From the NCBI GenBank assembly GCA_002783205.1, contig PFEY01000094.1:962-64961 (forward strand): a stretch of 64,000 nucleotides of DNA. The letters are read 5' to 3'. Both the position numbers and the translations under genes were made by a program. Positions 37,331-47,066 of this stretch are shown piece after piece (within the stretch, counting starts at the first letter, position 1; each line of letters opens with the position of its first letter). The notes below the pieces were generated by a model. The model made no database searches. It saw only the letters and a list, made by a program, of their open reading frames with translations, and was not told where the DNA came from. This DNA is from Rhodobacteraceae bacterium CG17_big_fil_post_rev_8_21_14_2_50_63_15 (GTDB lineage: Bacteria > Pseudomonadota > Alphaproteobacteria > Rhodobacterales > Rhodobacteraceae).

Positions 37331-38203
37331 ATGAGCGACAGCGCCTATATCCCGCCCGAAGTCTGGAGGTGGGAACAACCCTCAGGCGGGCAATTCGCCT
37401 CGATCAACCGGCCGATTGCGGGCGCGACCCATGACCGAGACCTGCCGGTGGGCAAGCATCCTTTCCAGCTCTACTCACTCGCCACGCCCAACGGAGTCAA
37501 GGTCACGGTGATGTTCGAGGAACTGCTCGCGGCGGGCCATGACGCGGAATATGACGCCTGGATGATCGAGATCGGTGCGGGCGATCAGTTCGGTTCCGGC
37601 TTTGTCGAGATCAACCCCAACTCTAAGATCCCCGCGCTGATGGATCGTTCCGGCGCCGCGCCGGTGCGGGTCTTCGAGAGCGGCTCGATCCTGCTTCATC
37701 TGGCCGAGAAATTCGGGGCCTTCCTGCCCGCCTCGGGCCCGGCGCGCACCGAAACGCTCAACTGGCTGTTCTGGCAGATGGGCAGCGCGCCCTATCTGGG
37801 CGGCGGTTTCGGCCATTTCTACGCCTATGCGCCCGAGAAATGGCAATATCCCATCGACCGTTTTTCGATGGAGACCAAGCGGCAGCTTGACGTGCTTGAT
37901 CGGCAACTGGCGGAACGGCCCTATATCGCGGGCGAGGAATATACCATCGCCGACATGGCGATCTGGCCGTGGTATGGCAACCTTGCGCTGCACCGGCAAT
38001 ATGGCGATGCCGGGCGGTTCCTGAGTGTGGACAGCTACACGCATCTTGTTGCCTGGGCGAAACGGATCGACGCCCGTCCGGCGGTTCAACGCGGACGGAA
38101 GGTCAACCGTAACTGGGGCGAGCCGCAGATGCAGTTGCACGAACGCCATGACGCCTCGGATTTCGAGACGCGAACGCAGGACAGGATCGGCGCGACCGCC
38201 TGA
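37331..38203 (+). CDS. yghU: Glutathione-dependent disulfide-bond oxidoreductase (YghU-like GST)
   Basis: PVGKHPFQLYSLATPNGVKVTVMFEELLAAGHDAEYDAWMI; GSGFVEINPNSKIPAL. Confidence 0.92.
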   Translation: MSDSAYIPPEVWRWEQPSGGQFASINRPIAGATHDRDLPVGKHPFQLYSLATPNGVKVTVMFEELLAAGHDAEYDAWMIEIGAGDQFGSGFVEINPNSKIPALMDRSGAAPVRVFESGSILLHLAEKFGAFLPASGPARTETLNWLFWQMGSAPYLGGGFGHFYAYAPEKWQYPIDRFSMETKRQLDVLDRQLAERPYIAGEEYTIADMAIWPWYGNLALHRQYGDAGRFLSVDSYTHLVAWAKRIDARPAVQRGRKVNRNWGEPQMQLHERHDASDFETRTQDRIGATA

Positions 38204-38268
38204 CTTCCGCGCAAGGGGGTTTCACCCGGCATCGGGATCGGGCATGAAAGGCACAAAGGAGACCGCTC

Positions 38269-38988
38269 ATGTCAGATCCCCGCTCGCCGCTCCTGGCTGT
38301 CCTGATTGACGCGGACAATGTTCCGGCAAAGTACGCCCGCGCGATCCTGAAGGAAGTGACCAGCTATGGCGAGCCTGCCTTGCGCCGGGTCTATGGCGAC
38401 TGGTCGAGCCAGCAACTGTCAGGCTGGACCCGGACGGCGCAGGAACTGGGCCTTGTCCAGCATCAGCAGACCGCAAATACCAAGGGCAAGAATGCAAGCG
38501 ACATCGGGTTGGTGATCGACGCCATGGACATTCTGCATGCCGGGCATTTCAACGGCTTCGTTCTGGTCTCGTCGGACAGCGATTTCACCCGGCTGGCCAG
38601 CCGCATCCGCGAACAGGGCCTGACAGTGATCGGCATCGGCGAGGCCAAGGCGCCAGACGCGCTCAAGAACGCCTGCAACCGTTTTGTTGCCATCGAGAAC
38701 ATCTGGCAGGGGTCCGAGGATGCCCCACGCGATGCGCCGGTGGAAAAGCTGGATACCAAGACTGTCACAGCGGCACAGCGGTTGTTTTTTGACGCGATGG
38801 AAAAGATCGATCAGGAGGATGAATGGTTTCCTCTGGGGCGTCTTGGACAGCAGATCCAGGCCGACAAGCCGGATTTCGACACCCGCAGTTATGGCAAGAA
38901 AAAACTGAGCGATCTGGTCAAGGAATTGAAGGTTTTCGAGACCAAGATCGGCCCCGGCAATCAGCTTCTTGTGCGACGACTGGACTGA
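38269..38988 (+). CDS. NYN (LabA-like PIN) domain protein with C-terminal OST-HTH/LOTUS-like domain
   Basis: AVLIDADNVPAKYA; GKNASDIGLVIDAMDIL; VLVSSDSDFTRLASRIREQG; C-terminal LGRLGQQIQADKPDFDTRSYGKKKLSDLVKEL. Confidence 0.88.
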   Translation: MSDPRSPLLAVLIDADNVPAKYARAILKEVTSYGEPALRRVYGDWSSQQLSGWTRTAQELGLVQHQQTANTKGKNASDIGLVIDAMDILHAGHFNGFVLVSSDSDFTRLASRIREQGLTVIGIGEAKAPDALKNACNRFVAIENIWQGSEDAPRDAPVEKLDTKTVTAAQRLFFDAMEKIDQEDEWFPLGRLGQQIQADKPDFDTRSYGKKKLSDLVKELKVFETKIGPGNQLLVRRLD

Positions 38989-40064
38989 TCCGGCAGTTCG
39001 GCGCGAATCTCGACGGAATCTGCGCCGCGCTCGCGCGGTGGGGCGATCTCGCGGACCTGCCCGTCAAAGCGCGGGGCGGGGGCGGGGGCGAGATGTCCCG
39101 CTTCGCAGCGCCACACGCCACGCGCCTGCATATGCGGATCCTCTGCGGCCTCGTCCGGGCGCAGGACGGCGGCAACGCAGGCTTCCGATCCGGCAAAAAC
39201 CTCCGTCCAGTGGGTGAGCGGATGTCGCAGGAACAGCGCCTCCAGCGCCGCTGATTGCCGGGGCCATGCGGCACGGTCATGCTGGTCCGCAAAGCGCGGG
39301 TCGCCTGTCAGACCCATCCGGCGCAGGAACTCCGCATAGAACTGCGGCTCTAGGCATTGCACACTGAGATGGCCGCCGCAACGGCAGCGATAGACCCGGC
39401 TCCAGTGTGGTCCGTCCAGCAGGCTCTGGCCGCGCGCCATCGACAGGTTGCCCGAGGGCATCATCGACATCAGGAGCGCCATCATATGCGCCGATCCGTC
39501 CACGATCGCGGCGTCCACCACACAGCCGGACCCGCCGCGCGCGACCCGGATCAGACCGGCCAGAACCCCCGCCACCAGATAGAGCGCCCCGCCGCCCACG
39601 TCCCCTACCAGGGTCGGCGGTGTCACCGGCGCCGTGCCGGGCGCACCGGCATACCAGAGCGCGCCGGAGGTGGCGATGTAATTGAGGTCATGTCCGGCGG
39701 TCTGCGCGCGCGGGCCGTCCTGACCCCAGCCGGTTATGCGCCCGTAGACAAGGCGGGGATTGGCGCTGTGCATCGCGTCTGGCCCGAGCCCCAGCCGTTC
39801 CATCACCCCGGGACGAAAGCCCTCGATCAGCGCATCGGCGCGCACGATCAGCGCCCGCGCCACCGCAAGATCGTCGGCATCCTTCAGGTCGAGGATGATC
39901 GACCGTTTTCCGCGATCCATCAGGTTGCGCGCGCCCGCCACGGCGTTGCCCTTGCCGGGACGATGGATCACGATCACCTCGGCCCCCAGTTCGGCAAGCA
40001 TCATCGCGGCAAAGGGCGCCGGCCCCAGCCCCTCGATCTCGATCACGCGCAGGCCCTTGAGCAT
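38961..40064 (-). CDS. CaiB/BaiF CoA-transferase (alpha-methylacyl-CoA racemase-like)
   Basis: MLKGLRVIEIEGLGPAPFAAMMLAELGAEVIVIHRPG; DLNYIATSGAL. Confidence 0.9.
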   Translation of the reverse strand: MLKGLRVIEIEGLGPAPFAAMMLAELGAEVIVIHRPGKGNAVAGARNLMDRGKRSIILDLKDADDLAVARALIVRADALIEGFRPGVMERLGLGPDAMHSANPRLVYGRITGWGQDGPRAQTAGHDLNYIATSGALWYAGAPGTAPVTPPTLVGDVGGGALYLVAGVLAGLIRVARGGSGCVVDAAIVDGSAHMMALLMSMMPSGNLSMARGQSLLDGPHWSRVYRCRCGGHLSVQCLEPQFYAEFLRRMGLTGDPRFADQHDRAAWPRQSAALEALFLRHPLTHWTEVFAGSEACVAAVLRPDEAAEDPHMQARGVWRCEAGHLAPAPAPRFDGQVREIAPPRERGADSVEIRAELPDQSSRRTRS

Positions 40065-40214
40065 GTCCGATCTCCCGATGACAGTGACGCCAGCCTAGGA
40101 GGTTGCAAGCCACGATGCCAGACTGTTGAAGCGCGCGCCTCCTTCTGCGCTCTTGGCGACGGCACTGGCCTGCGTTAGGCTCTGCCGCAAGGGCGCGGGA
40201 GAAGGAAATCACAG

Positions 40215-40724
40215 ATGAAGATGAGCGATGCACGCGATATCAAGGCGGATCGGGCGACGGTTTGGGCGGCCCTGCTCAGCCCAGACGTGTTGAAGGAATG
40301 CGTGCCCGGTGCGCAGGAGGTCATCGGCACAGCAGACGAAGGATTCGAAGCCACGGTGGTGCAGAAAGTCGGCCCCGTGAAGGCGACGTTCAAGGGCATG
40401 GTGACAGTGTCGAACATCGTCGAGATGGAGAGCCTGACCCTGACCGGCGAGGGCAAGGGAGGCGCCGCAGGCTATGCCAAGGGCGGCGCCAATGTCCGGC
40501 TCGAAGATTGCGAGGCCGGCACGCGGCTGATCTACGACGTCGAGGCCAATGTCGGCGGCAAGCTGGCACAACTCGGCAGCCGGATCGTGGACGGCTTTGC
40601 CAAGAAGATGGCCGATCAGTTCTTTACCCGGTTCGAGGAGGTCGTTGGCGCCCCCAATGCGGATGACCCCGCGCCGGAGCCAGAGGCCGAAAAGAAGGGC
40701 TGGCTGAAGCGGCTCATCCGTTAG
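40215..40724 (+). CDS. CoxG-like SRPBCC family protein
   Basis: ALLSPDVLKECVPGAQEVIG; YDVEANVGGKLAQLGSRIVDGFAKKMADQFF. Confidence 0.9.
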   Translation: MKMSDARDIKADRATVWAALLSPDVLKECVPGAQEVIGTADEGFEATVVQKVGPVKATFKGMVTVSNIVEMESLTLTGEGKGGAAGYAKGGANVRLEDCEAGTRLIYDVEANVGGKLAQLGSRIVDGFAKKMADQFFTRFEEVVGAPNADDPAPEPEAEKKGWLKRLIR

Positions 40725-40820
40725 GACTTGGAGGACCGATTCTGCCTCTGACATATTTCTCGCCGGGCTGTGATTTGTCGGCGGCACGCCGAGCCTATAG
40801 CCATTTCATACCGAAAACGA

Positions 40821-41309
40821 ATGCTCGGAGGCGAGCTATTGGACAGAGATCATCTTTCACCGCAAGACAGGCTCGACGGGCTGGCGCTTCTGATCCTGCG
40901 GCTGGGTCTGGCGTGGTTCATCTTTCTCTGGGCGGCGCACAAGATCATCACGCCCGCGCAGTATCAGGACCTCGCGCGCAATATCGACGGCGTCGAGGTG
41001 AGCCTTGCACAGGTCTATCTGGCGGGGGGGGTGCAGATCGCGCTCTGCCTCATGGTGGCGTTGGGAATGTTTCGCTACATCTCCTATGGCAGCCTGCTGG
41101 TGATGCACTTCTTTACCGTGCTGCGGCGGCTTGACGGGTTTTTCGATCCTTTCGCGGTGAATGCACGAGGATTTCCGGTCAACCGCAATCAGGTGATCGA
41201 TCTGGCGGTCCTCGCGGCATTCATCGCTTTGGTTCTATTGATCCGACGAGATCACTTCAGCATCGGCGGCTGGCTCGCGCGGCACGACTTGCCACGCTGG
41301 TGGATGTAG
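40821..41309 (+). CDS. DoxX-like small membrane protein
   Basis: Four TM-like segments; LILRLGLAWFIFLWAAHKIITPAQY; start uncertain. Confidence 0.65.
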   Translation: MLGGELLDRDHLSPQDRLDGLALLILRLGLAWFIFLWAAHKIITPAQYQDLARNIDGVEVSLAQVYLAGGVQIALCLMVALGMFRYISYGSLLVMHFFTVLRRLDGFFDPFAVNARGFPVNRNQVIDLAVLAAFIALVLLIRRDHFSIGGWLARHDLPRWWM

Positions 41310-41378
41310 CATTTGGCTCTGGCGCAGCGATGAAACGCTGCCTAGAAGAAACTAACGGCAACAGAAAGGACCTGACCC

Positions 41379-41747
41379 ATGCAGGACATCACCCGCCACC
41401 ATACCGGCCCCCGGATGAGCCAGATCGTCACCTATAACGGCACCGTCTATCTGGCGGGGCAAGTGGGCCATCCCGGTGACAGCGTGACCGAACAGACCAA
41501 GACCTGTCTGGCGCAGGTCGAGGCCCTGCTGGCCGAGGCAGGCAGCGACAAGACACGCATCCTGCAAACCATCGTCTGGCTCGCCGACATCAAGGATTTC
41601 GCAGCGATGAACGAGGTCTGGGATGCCTGGGTCGCGCCCGGCCATACCCCGGTGCGCGCCTGTGGCGAAGCAAAGCTTGCGACGCCAGACTATCTGGTTG
41701 AGTTCATCGTGACTGCGGCGCAGCGCGTACCCGGCTCCGACCGCTGA
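41379..41747 (+). CDS. RidA family protein
   Basis: [43 protein letters not shown]. Confidence 0.93.
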   Translation: MQDITRHHTGPRMSQIVTYNGTVYLAGQVGHPGDSVTEQTKTCLAQVEALLAEAGSDKTRILQTIVWLADIKDFAAMNEVWDAWVAPGHTPVRACGEAKLATPDYLVEFIVTAAQRVPGSDR

Positions 41748-41817
41748 TCGAGACCGTGGACGACGGTGCCGGCCCAAGCTATCAGGCGGCACGATCCGAT
41801 CCATGAAAGGCGCGCAC

Positions 41818-43164
41818 ATGTCCGCACACGGCACCCCGATTCCGATGACCTCGCAGCGATCCGGCCCGCTTTCCGGGCAGGCGGATGTGCCGGGGGACAA
41901 ATCGATCAGCCACCGGGCGCTGATCCTGGGCGCGCTTTGCGTGGGCGAGACGGTGATCACCGGCCTGCTGGAAGGCGATGACGTGCTCGATACTGCCAAG
42001 GCGATGCGGGCCTTTGGAGCCGAGGTGACGCGCGACGCGTCAGGCATATGGCATGTGCATGGCGTGGGTGTGGGCGGCTTTGCCGAGCCGAATCAGGTGA
42101 TTGATTGCGGCAATTCCGGTACTGGTGTGCGGCTCATCATGGGGGCCATGGCAACCTCGCCGATTACCGCGACCTTCACCGGAGACGCGAGCCTGAACAA
42201 GCGGCCAATGGCGCGGGTGACAGATCCTCTGGCGCTTTTCGGGGCGCAGGCGGTGGGGCGCGCGGGTGGGCGGCTGCCGATGACGATTGTCGGCGCAGCA
42301 GAACCAGTGCCAGTGCGCTATACGGTGCCCGTTGCGTCCGCGCAGGTGAAATCCGCGGTGCTGCTCGCGGGGCTCAACGCGCCGGGGCAGACGGTGGTGA
42401 TCGAGCGCGAGGCGACGCGCGATCACAGCGAGCGGATGCTGGCGGGATTCGGGGCCGAGATTGTCACCGAAGAGACCGCCGAAGGCCGGGTGATCACGCT
42501 GACCGGACAGCCGGAACTGGTGCCTCAGAGGATCACCGTGCCGCGCGATCCCTCTTCGGCGGCGTTTCCGGTCTGTGCGGCGCTGATCGTGCCCGGATCG
42601 GATGTGCTGGTGCCCAATATCGGGCTCAACCCGACGCGTGCGGGGCTCTTTACCACGCTGCGAGAGATGGGGGCCGATCTGACCTACGAGAACCTGCGCG
42701 AGGAGGGCGGCGAGCCGGTGGCCGATCTGCGCGCGCGTTTCTCGCCCGATCTGAAGGGCATCGAGGTGCCGCCAGAGCGCGCGGCCTCGATGATCGACGA
42801 GTATCCGGTTCTGTCGGTGGTAGCGGTCTTTGCCCAAGGGGCCACGGTGATGCGCGGGGTCAAGGAGTTGCGCGTCAAGGAAAGCGACCGGATCGCAGCG
42901 ATGACTGCGGGTCTGCGCGCCGGTGGCGTGACAATCGAGGACGGCCCGGACTGGTGGATTGTGCAGGGTCTTGGCCATGGCAAGGTGCCCGGCGGGCAGA
43001 CCTGCGCCAGCCATCTTGATCACCGGATCGCCATGTCATTCCTCGTGATGGGCATGGCCACGCAAGCCCCGGTCAGCGTCGATGACGGCAGCCCGATCGC
43101 CACGTCCTTCCCGGTCTTCGAGGCGCTGATGGCCGGTCTTGGGGCCGATATCCGGCGTGGGTGA
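41818..43164 (+). CDS. aroA: 3-phosphoshikimate 1-carboxyvinyltransferase
   Basis: [55 protein letters not shown]. Confidence 0.97.
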   Translation: MSAHGTPIPMTSQRSGPLSGQADVPGDKSISHRALILGALCVGETVITGLLEGDDVLDTAKAMRAFGAEVTRDASGIWHVHGVGVGGFAEPNQVIDCGNSGTGVRLIMGAMATSPITATFTGDASLNKRPMARVTDPLALFGAQAVGRAGGRLPMTIVGAAEPVPVRYTVPVASAQVKSAVLLAGLNAPGQTVVIEREATRDHSERMLAGFGAEIVTEETAEGRVITLTGQPELVPQRITVPRDPSSAAFPVCAALIVPGSDVLVPNIGLNPTRAGLFTTLREMGADLTYENLREEGGEPVADLRARFSPDLKGIEVPPERAASMIDEYPVLSVVAVFAQGATVMRGVKELRVKESDRIAAMTAGLRAGGVTIEDGPDWWIVQGLGHGKVPGGQTCASHLDHRIAMSFLVMGMATQAPVSVDDGSPIATSFPVFEALMAGLGADIRRG

Positions 43165-43182
43165 CGACGGGGTTGCCCAACC

Positions 43183-43902
43183 TCAGCCCCGCCCGATGAA
43201 CGGCATCTTGGTGGCCATCAGGGTCATGAACTGAACGTTGGCTTCGATCGGCAAGTCTGCCATGTGCAGCACCGCGCGACCGACATGCGCTACGTCCATG
43301 GTGGGCGGAGGACTGTCCGGGTTGGTGGCGATGATCCCCTCCAGTAACTCGGTGCGCGCATTGCCGATGTCGATCTGCCCGCAGGCGATGTCATAGGCGC
43401 GACCGTCGAGGCTGAGCGTCCTTGTAAGACCCGTTATGGCGTGTTTTGTGGTGGTATAGGCGACCGATCCCATACGTGGCACGTGGGCCGAGATCGAGCC
43501 GTTGTTGATGATCCTCCCGCCCATCGGCACCTGCCGCCGCATCTGGCCAAAGGCCGCCTGCGCGCAGAGAAACATGCCGTGCAGGTTGACCTCCACGACT
43601 TGCCGCCACTCGTCATAGCCAAGCTCGTCGATCATCGCTGCGCGGCCAAAGCTGCCGGCATTGTTGAAGAGCACATCGAGGCGCCCCACCTGAGCGGCGA
43701 ATACGGCAAAGCAGCGCTCCACATCCTCGGGCGAGGTCACATCGCCGGGCAGGATCACCGCCTTGGGGTGGCCATCGGCCGCCGTCCGCAATGCCTCGGC
43801 GCGTCGTGCCATCAGACCCACCTGCCAGCCTGCGGTCAAAAACGCCCGTGCGCAGGCCGCGCCTATCCCGGCGCTCGCCCCGGTGATCAGAACCGTTTTC
43901 AT
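43183..43902 (-). CDS. SDR family oxidoreductase
   Basis: MKTVLITGASAGIGAACARAFL; VAYTTTKHAITGLTRTLSLDGR; start moved to 43902. Confidence 0.9.
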   Translation of the reverse strand: MKTVLITGASAGIGAACARAFLTAGWQVGLMARRAEALRTAADGHPKAVILPGDVTSPEDVERCFAVFAAQVGRLDVLFNNAGSFGRAAMIDELGYDEWRQVVEVNLHGMFLCAQAAFGQMRRQVPMGGRIINNGSISAHVPRMGSVAYTTTKHAITGLTRTLSLDGRAYDIACGQIDIGNARTELLEGIIATNPDSPPPTMDVAHVGRAVLHMADLPIEANVQFMTLMATKMPFIGRG

Positions 43903-45422
43903 TGCTCTTCCTCCAGTTCCAGTGCTACAGGTCTGGCGCGCAGATCTTCCACCGTCAGCGGCACCGTAGGCTTTGAGAGCCGGTTGCGCACCACCCAGTG
44001 CAGGCGCTCTTCGGCCCGCGTGATCGCCACATAGGCGAGCCGCTTCCACAAGGGTTGTCCGGCCTCGATGCGCCCCATGCGGGCGGCGACATCGATGTCG
44101 GGGGCAAAGACCTGGACCGCGCGCCACTGGCTGCCCTGCGCCTTGTGAATCGTCACCGCCGCGCCATGCAGAAAGGTCGCACCCATGTTGGCGGCAAAGG
44201 GAATGAAGGGCTCTGCCTCATCGGGTTTCTCGATTTTCACGATGGAGGCGGCGCTGACCTGCGGATCCTCGGCGCCGATCACATGCAAGCGCGAGAATCC
44301 CGGTCGATTGCCCGGCCCGAGATAGACCACCTGCGCGCCCTTGATCAGCCCGCGCGCTTCGAGATCGATCCGTTTCTTGCGATGCTTGAGCGGAAGTTCG
44401 ATTCCGTCGCAGATGAGCGGTTCACCGGGTAGGAGTTCGGTCTCGGGGGCGCCATGCACCGCGCGAAACGCATGGATGAGGCGGATGCGTGTGGCGTTGC
44501 GCCAGACAAGGACGGGGGAGCGCGCCATCAGGTCCACCTCGACGCGCTCGGCCCATCTGACGCGTTCGTCGCGCCGCGCGGCCTCCTCGACCATCGCCTC
44601 GAACTGTGGAAAATCCAGAGCCGGATCGGCCAGTGCATGTGCCAGATCAAGGATCGGGTTGCCGGCATCCTGTCGGTGCACCCGGCTCAGCGTCAGCTTG
44701 GCGGGTGCAGGCAGCGCCTCGAACACCATGCCGCCAGTGGATTTGACGGGCGGCAATTGCGCCGGATCGCCAAAGAGCAGAAGGGTGGGAAAAATCTCCC
44801 TGAGATCGGTCAGCTGCTGCGCATCAAGCATACTCGCCTCATCGACAAACCCGATATCGAGCGGCTCCTCGCGGCGTTTCCAGCCGGTGATGAAATCGGA
44901 TCCCCGCAGCCCTGCCACCGCCAGAGCGCCGGGGATGGATCTGGTCGTCTGGTAAAAGGCCAGCGCCCGGTCGAGCGCGAGATCCGTGAGCCCTTCGATG
45001 GCAGGCCGGGTGCCCTGGCCCGCCAGCCATTCGGCGATCTTCTCATATTCCGGGTGATAGACGGGGGTATAGAGGATGCGGTGGATGGTCGTCGCCGGAA
45101 CCCCGCGCAGGCGCAGGACGCTCGCCGCCTTGTTGGTCGGCGCAAGGATCGCCAGGGTGCGCCGATCGCGCCGTTTGCGCCCTTCATAATCGCCCGAGAC
45201 GATCTCGAGCCCCGCCTCCGTCAATGCGTGATAGAGTGCGGCCAGCAGCAGCGTCTTGCCCGATCCAGCCTTGCCGACGACGGCCATCACGGCCGATTTG
45301 CCGTCGCGCGGCGGGGTGAGCGCGCCCTCATCCAGATCGACGCCCACGCCTCGCAGCATCTCGACGATGCGGTCATGCGCCTCGGCCTGATCGGGGGAAA
45401 ATGTGAGCGCGGTCTCGGACAT
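43899..45422 (-). CDS. RecD-like ATP-dependent DNA helicase (UvrD-like C-terminal domain)
   Basis: VVGKAGSGKTLLLAAL; LAPTNKAASVLRLRGVPATTIHRILYTP; HKAQGSQWRAVQVF; AYVAITRAEERL. Confidence 0.9.
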   Translation of the reverse strand: MSETALTFSPDQAEAHDRIVEMLRGVGVDLDEGALTPPRDGKSAVMAVVGKAGSGKTLLLAALYHALTEAGLEIVSGDYEGRKRRDRRTLAILAPTNKAASVLRLRGVPATTIHRILYTPVYHPEYEKIAEWLAGQGTRPAIEGLTDLALDRALAFYQTTRSIPGALAVAGLRGSDFITGWKRREEPLDIGFVDEASMLDAQQLTDLREIFPTLLLFGDPAQLPPVKSTGGMVFEALPAPAKLTLSRVHRQDAGNPILDLAHALADPALDFPQFEAMVEEAARRDERVRWAERVEVDLMARSPVLVWRNATRIRLIHAFRAVHGAPETELLPGEPLICDGIELPLKHRKKRIDLEARGLIKGAQVVYLGPGNRPGFSRLHVIGAEDPQVSAASIVKIEKPDEAEPFIPFAANMGATFLHGAAVTIHKAQGSQWRAVQVFAPDIDVAARMGRIEAGQPLWKRLAYVAITRAEERLHWVVRNRLSKPTVPLTVEDLRARPVALELEEEQ

Positions 45423-45467
45423 GGGCGCGACCCTAACGCCGCGGCCGGTCAGGTGCCAGCAAAAGCC

Positions 45468-45517
45468 GCGTCTTTAGGCGATCTGCAAAAGGTGCAACAC
45501 CTTGTCTGCAAAGACGC
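45468..45517. other. Nested stem-loop in divergent helicase-mipZ intergenic region
   Basis: gcgtcttt (45468-45475)/aaagacgc (45510-45517) perfect outer stem; inner aaggtg-caa-cacctt. Confidence 0.6.
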
Positions 45518-45611
45518 TTGACCAGCCCTCGCACCCTTCCCTATTGCAGCGCCAGACGATACTGTTTCGCAAAAATATCGCGGCTGCCCGCGACCCGAGG
45601 GGAAAGTGATC

Positions 45612-46421
45612 ATGGCGCATATCATCGTCGTCGGCAATGAAAAGGGCGGTGCGGGCAAGTCCACCGTCTCGATGCATGTGGCCACGGCACTTGCCCGCCT
45701 TGGCCACAAGACCAGCGCACTCGATCTTGACCTGCGCCAGCGCACCTTCGGGCGCTATGCCGACAACCGAGCAAAGTTCATGAAGAAATCCGGGCTCAAC
45801 TTGCCCAGCCCCCGCTTTCACGACCTGCCCGATGTGGCCAACGATCAGCTGCGCCCCGGTGAAAACGTCTATGACCGCCGCCTCTCCGCTGCTGTCGCCG
45901 CGTTGGAACCCGACAGCGATTTCATCGTCATTGACTGCCCTGGTTCGCATACCCGCCTGAGCCAGGTCGCGCACAGTCTTGCCGACACTCTGATCACACC
46001 GCTGAACGACAGCTTCATCGACTTTGATCTTCTCGCTCATATCGACAGCGACGGGCGCAAGATCCTCGGCCCCTCGGTCTATTCCGAAATGGTCTGGAAT
46101 GCCCGTCAACTGCGCGCGCAGGCGGGTCTGCGCGCCATCGACTGGATCGTCGTGCGCAACCGTATGGGGGCGCAGCAGATGGTCAACAAGCAGAAGATGG
46201 GAGATGCGATCGAGGCGCTGTCGAAACGGATCGGCTTTCGGATCGCGCCCGGCTTCAACGAGCGGGTGATCTTTCGCGAACTGTTTCCACGTGGACTGAC
46301 GCTCCTCGATCTCAAGGATATCGGGGTCAAGGGGCTCAACATCTCCAACATCGCCGCCCGTCAGGAGCTGCGCGACCTCATGAAGGCCCTGAACCTGCCC
46401 GGTGTCACGGTCAATTTCTAA
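45612..46421 (+). CDS. mipZ: Division-plane positioning ATPase MipZ (ParA/MinD superfamily)
   Basis: MAHIIVVGNEKGGAGKSTVSMHVATALARLGHKTSALDLDLRQRTFGRY; NRKGARQMV-like loop NRMGAQQMVNKQKM. Confidence 0.93.
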   Translation: MAHIIVVGNEKGGAGKSTVSMHVATALARLGHKTSALDLDLRQRTFGRYADNRAKFMKKSGLNLPSPRFHDLPDVANDQLRPGENVYDRRLSAAVAALEPDSDFIVIDCPGSHTRLSQVAHSLADTLITPLNDSFIDFDLLAHIDSDGRKILGPSVYSEMVWNARQLRAQAGLRAIDWIVVRNRMGAQQMVNKQKMGDAIEALSKRIGFRIAPGFNERVIFRELFPRGLTLLDLKDIGVKGLNISNIAARQELRDLMKALNLPGVTVNF

Positions 46422-47056
46422 GGCGCGAGCCCGAGGACGATACGGTCCATCGGAATATCCCAAGGCTGCGGAAAGATCGTGACGATCTCGCAAAAGCTGT
46501 GACCAACGCCGATCGTGCGCGGGCGCGGGACGAGGGCTGCAAGCGCCATGTCGTAATAGCCCCCGCCATTGCCAAGCCGGTAGTTTTGGGCGTCCACCCC
46601 CAAGAGCGGCACGATCACCAGATCCGGGCGCAAAACCTCGGCCGTGGCGGGTACCGGGATGTTCCAGAACCCCCGCGTCATGGCGCATCCGGGATGCCAG
46701 CGGTGAAAAGCGACCGGCGCACCCTTGGCTGTGACCACAGGCAGGGCGACCTCAGCGCCGCGCAATGTCAGATCGCCGAGGAAGGACCGAAGGTCCATCT
46801 CTCCCCGTATCGGCCAATAGCCCGCGATGATGCGCCCCTTGGGATCGCCGATCTCATCGCTGAGCGCACCCATGACGCTGTCAGACTCGGCGCGCAATTC
46901 TTCCTGCGACAGGGTGCGCCGCGCCGCATAGAGACGCGCGCGCTCGGCCTTGCGAAAGCGGTTGACGTCGCGCCAGGTGGCGGCATCGACGACATGACCG
47001 CCGACAAGGTGATGGGCAAAACAGGGCGCCTCGCCTGGTGTATCGTCTTGGGTCAT
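46418..47056 (-). CDS. fau: 5-formyltetrahydrofolate cyclo-ligase
   Basis: ADLVIVPLLGVDAQNYRLGNGGGYYDMAL; IIAGYWPIRGEMD. Confidence 0.93.
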   Translation of the reverse strand: MTQDDTPGEAPCFAHHLVGGHVVDAATWRDVNRFRKAERARLYAARRTLSQEELRAESDSVMGALSDEIGDPKGRIIAGYWPIRGEMDLRSFLGDLTLRGAEVALPVVTAKGAPVAFHRWHPGCAMTRGFWNIPVPATAEVLRPDLVIVPLLGVDAQNYRLGNGGGYYDMALAALVPRPRTIGVGHSFCEIVTIFPQPWDIPMDRIVLGLAP

Positions 47057-47066
47057 GGCACTCCTT

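Noticed and set aside
40215-40724. CO dehydrogenase operon inferred from the CoxG-like protein
   Set aside because: No coxMSL genes adjacent; CoxG-like SRPBCC proteins commonly occur alone
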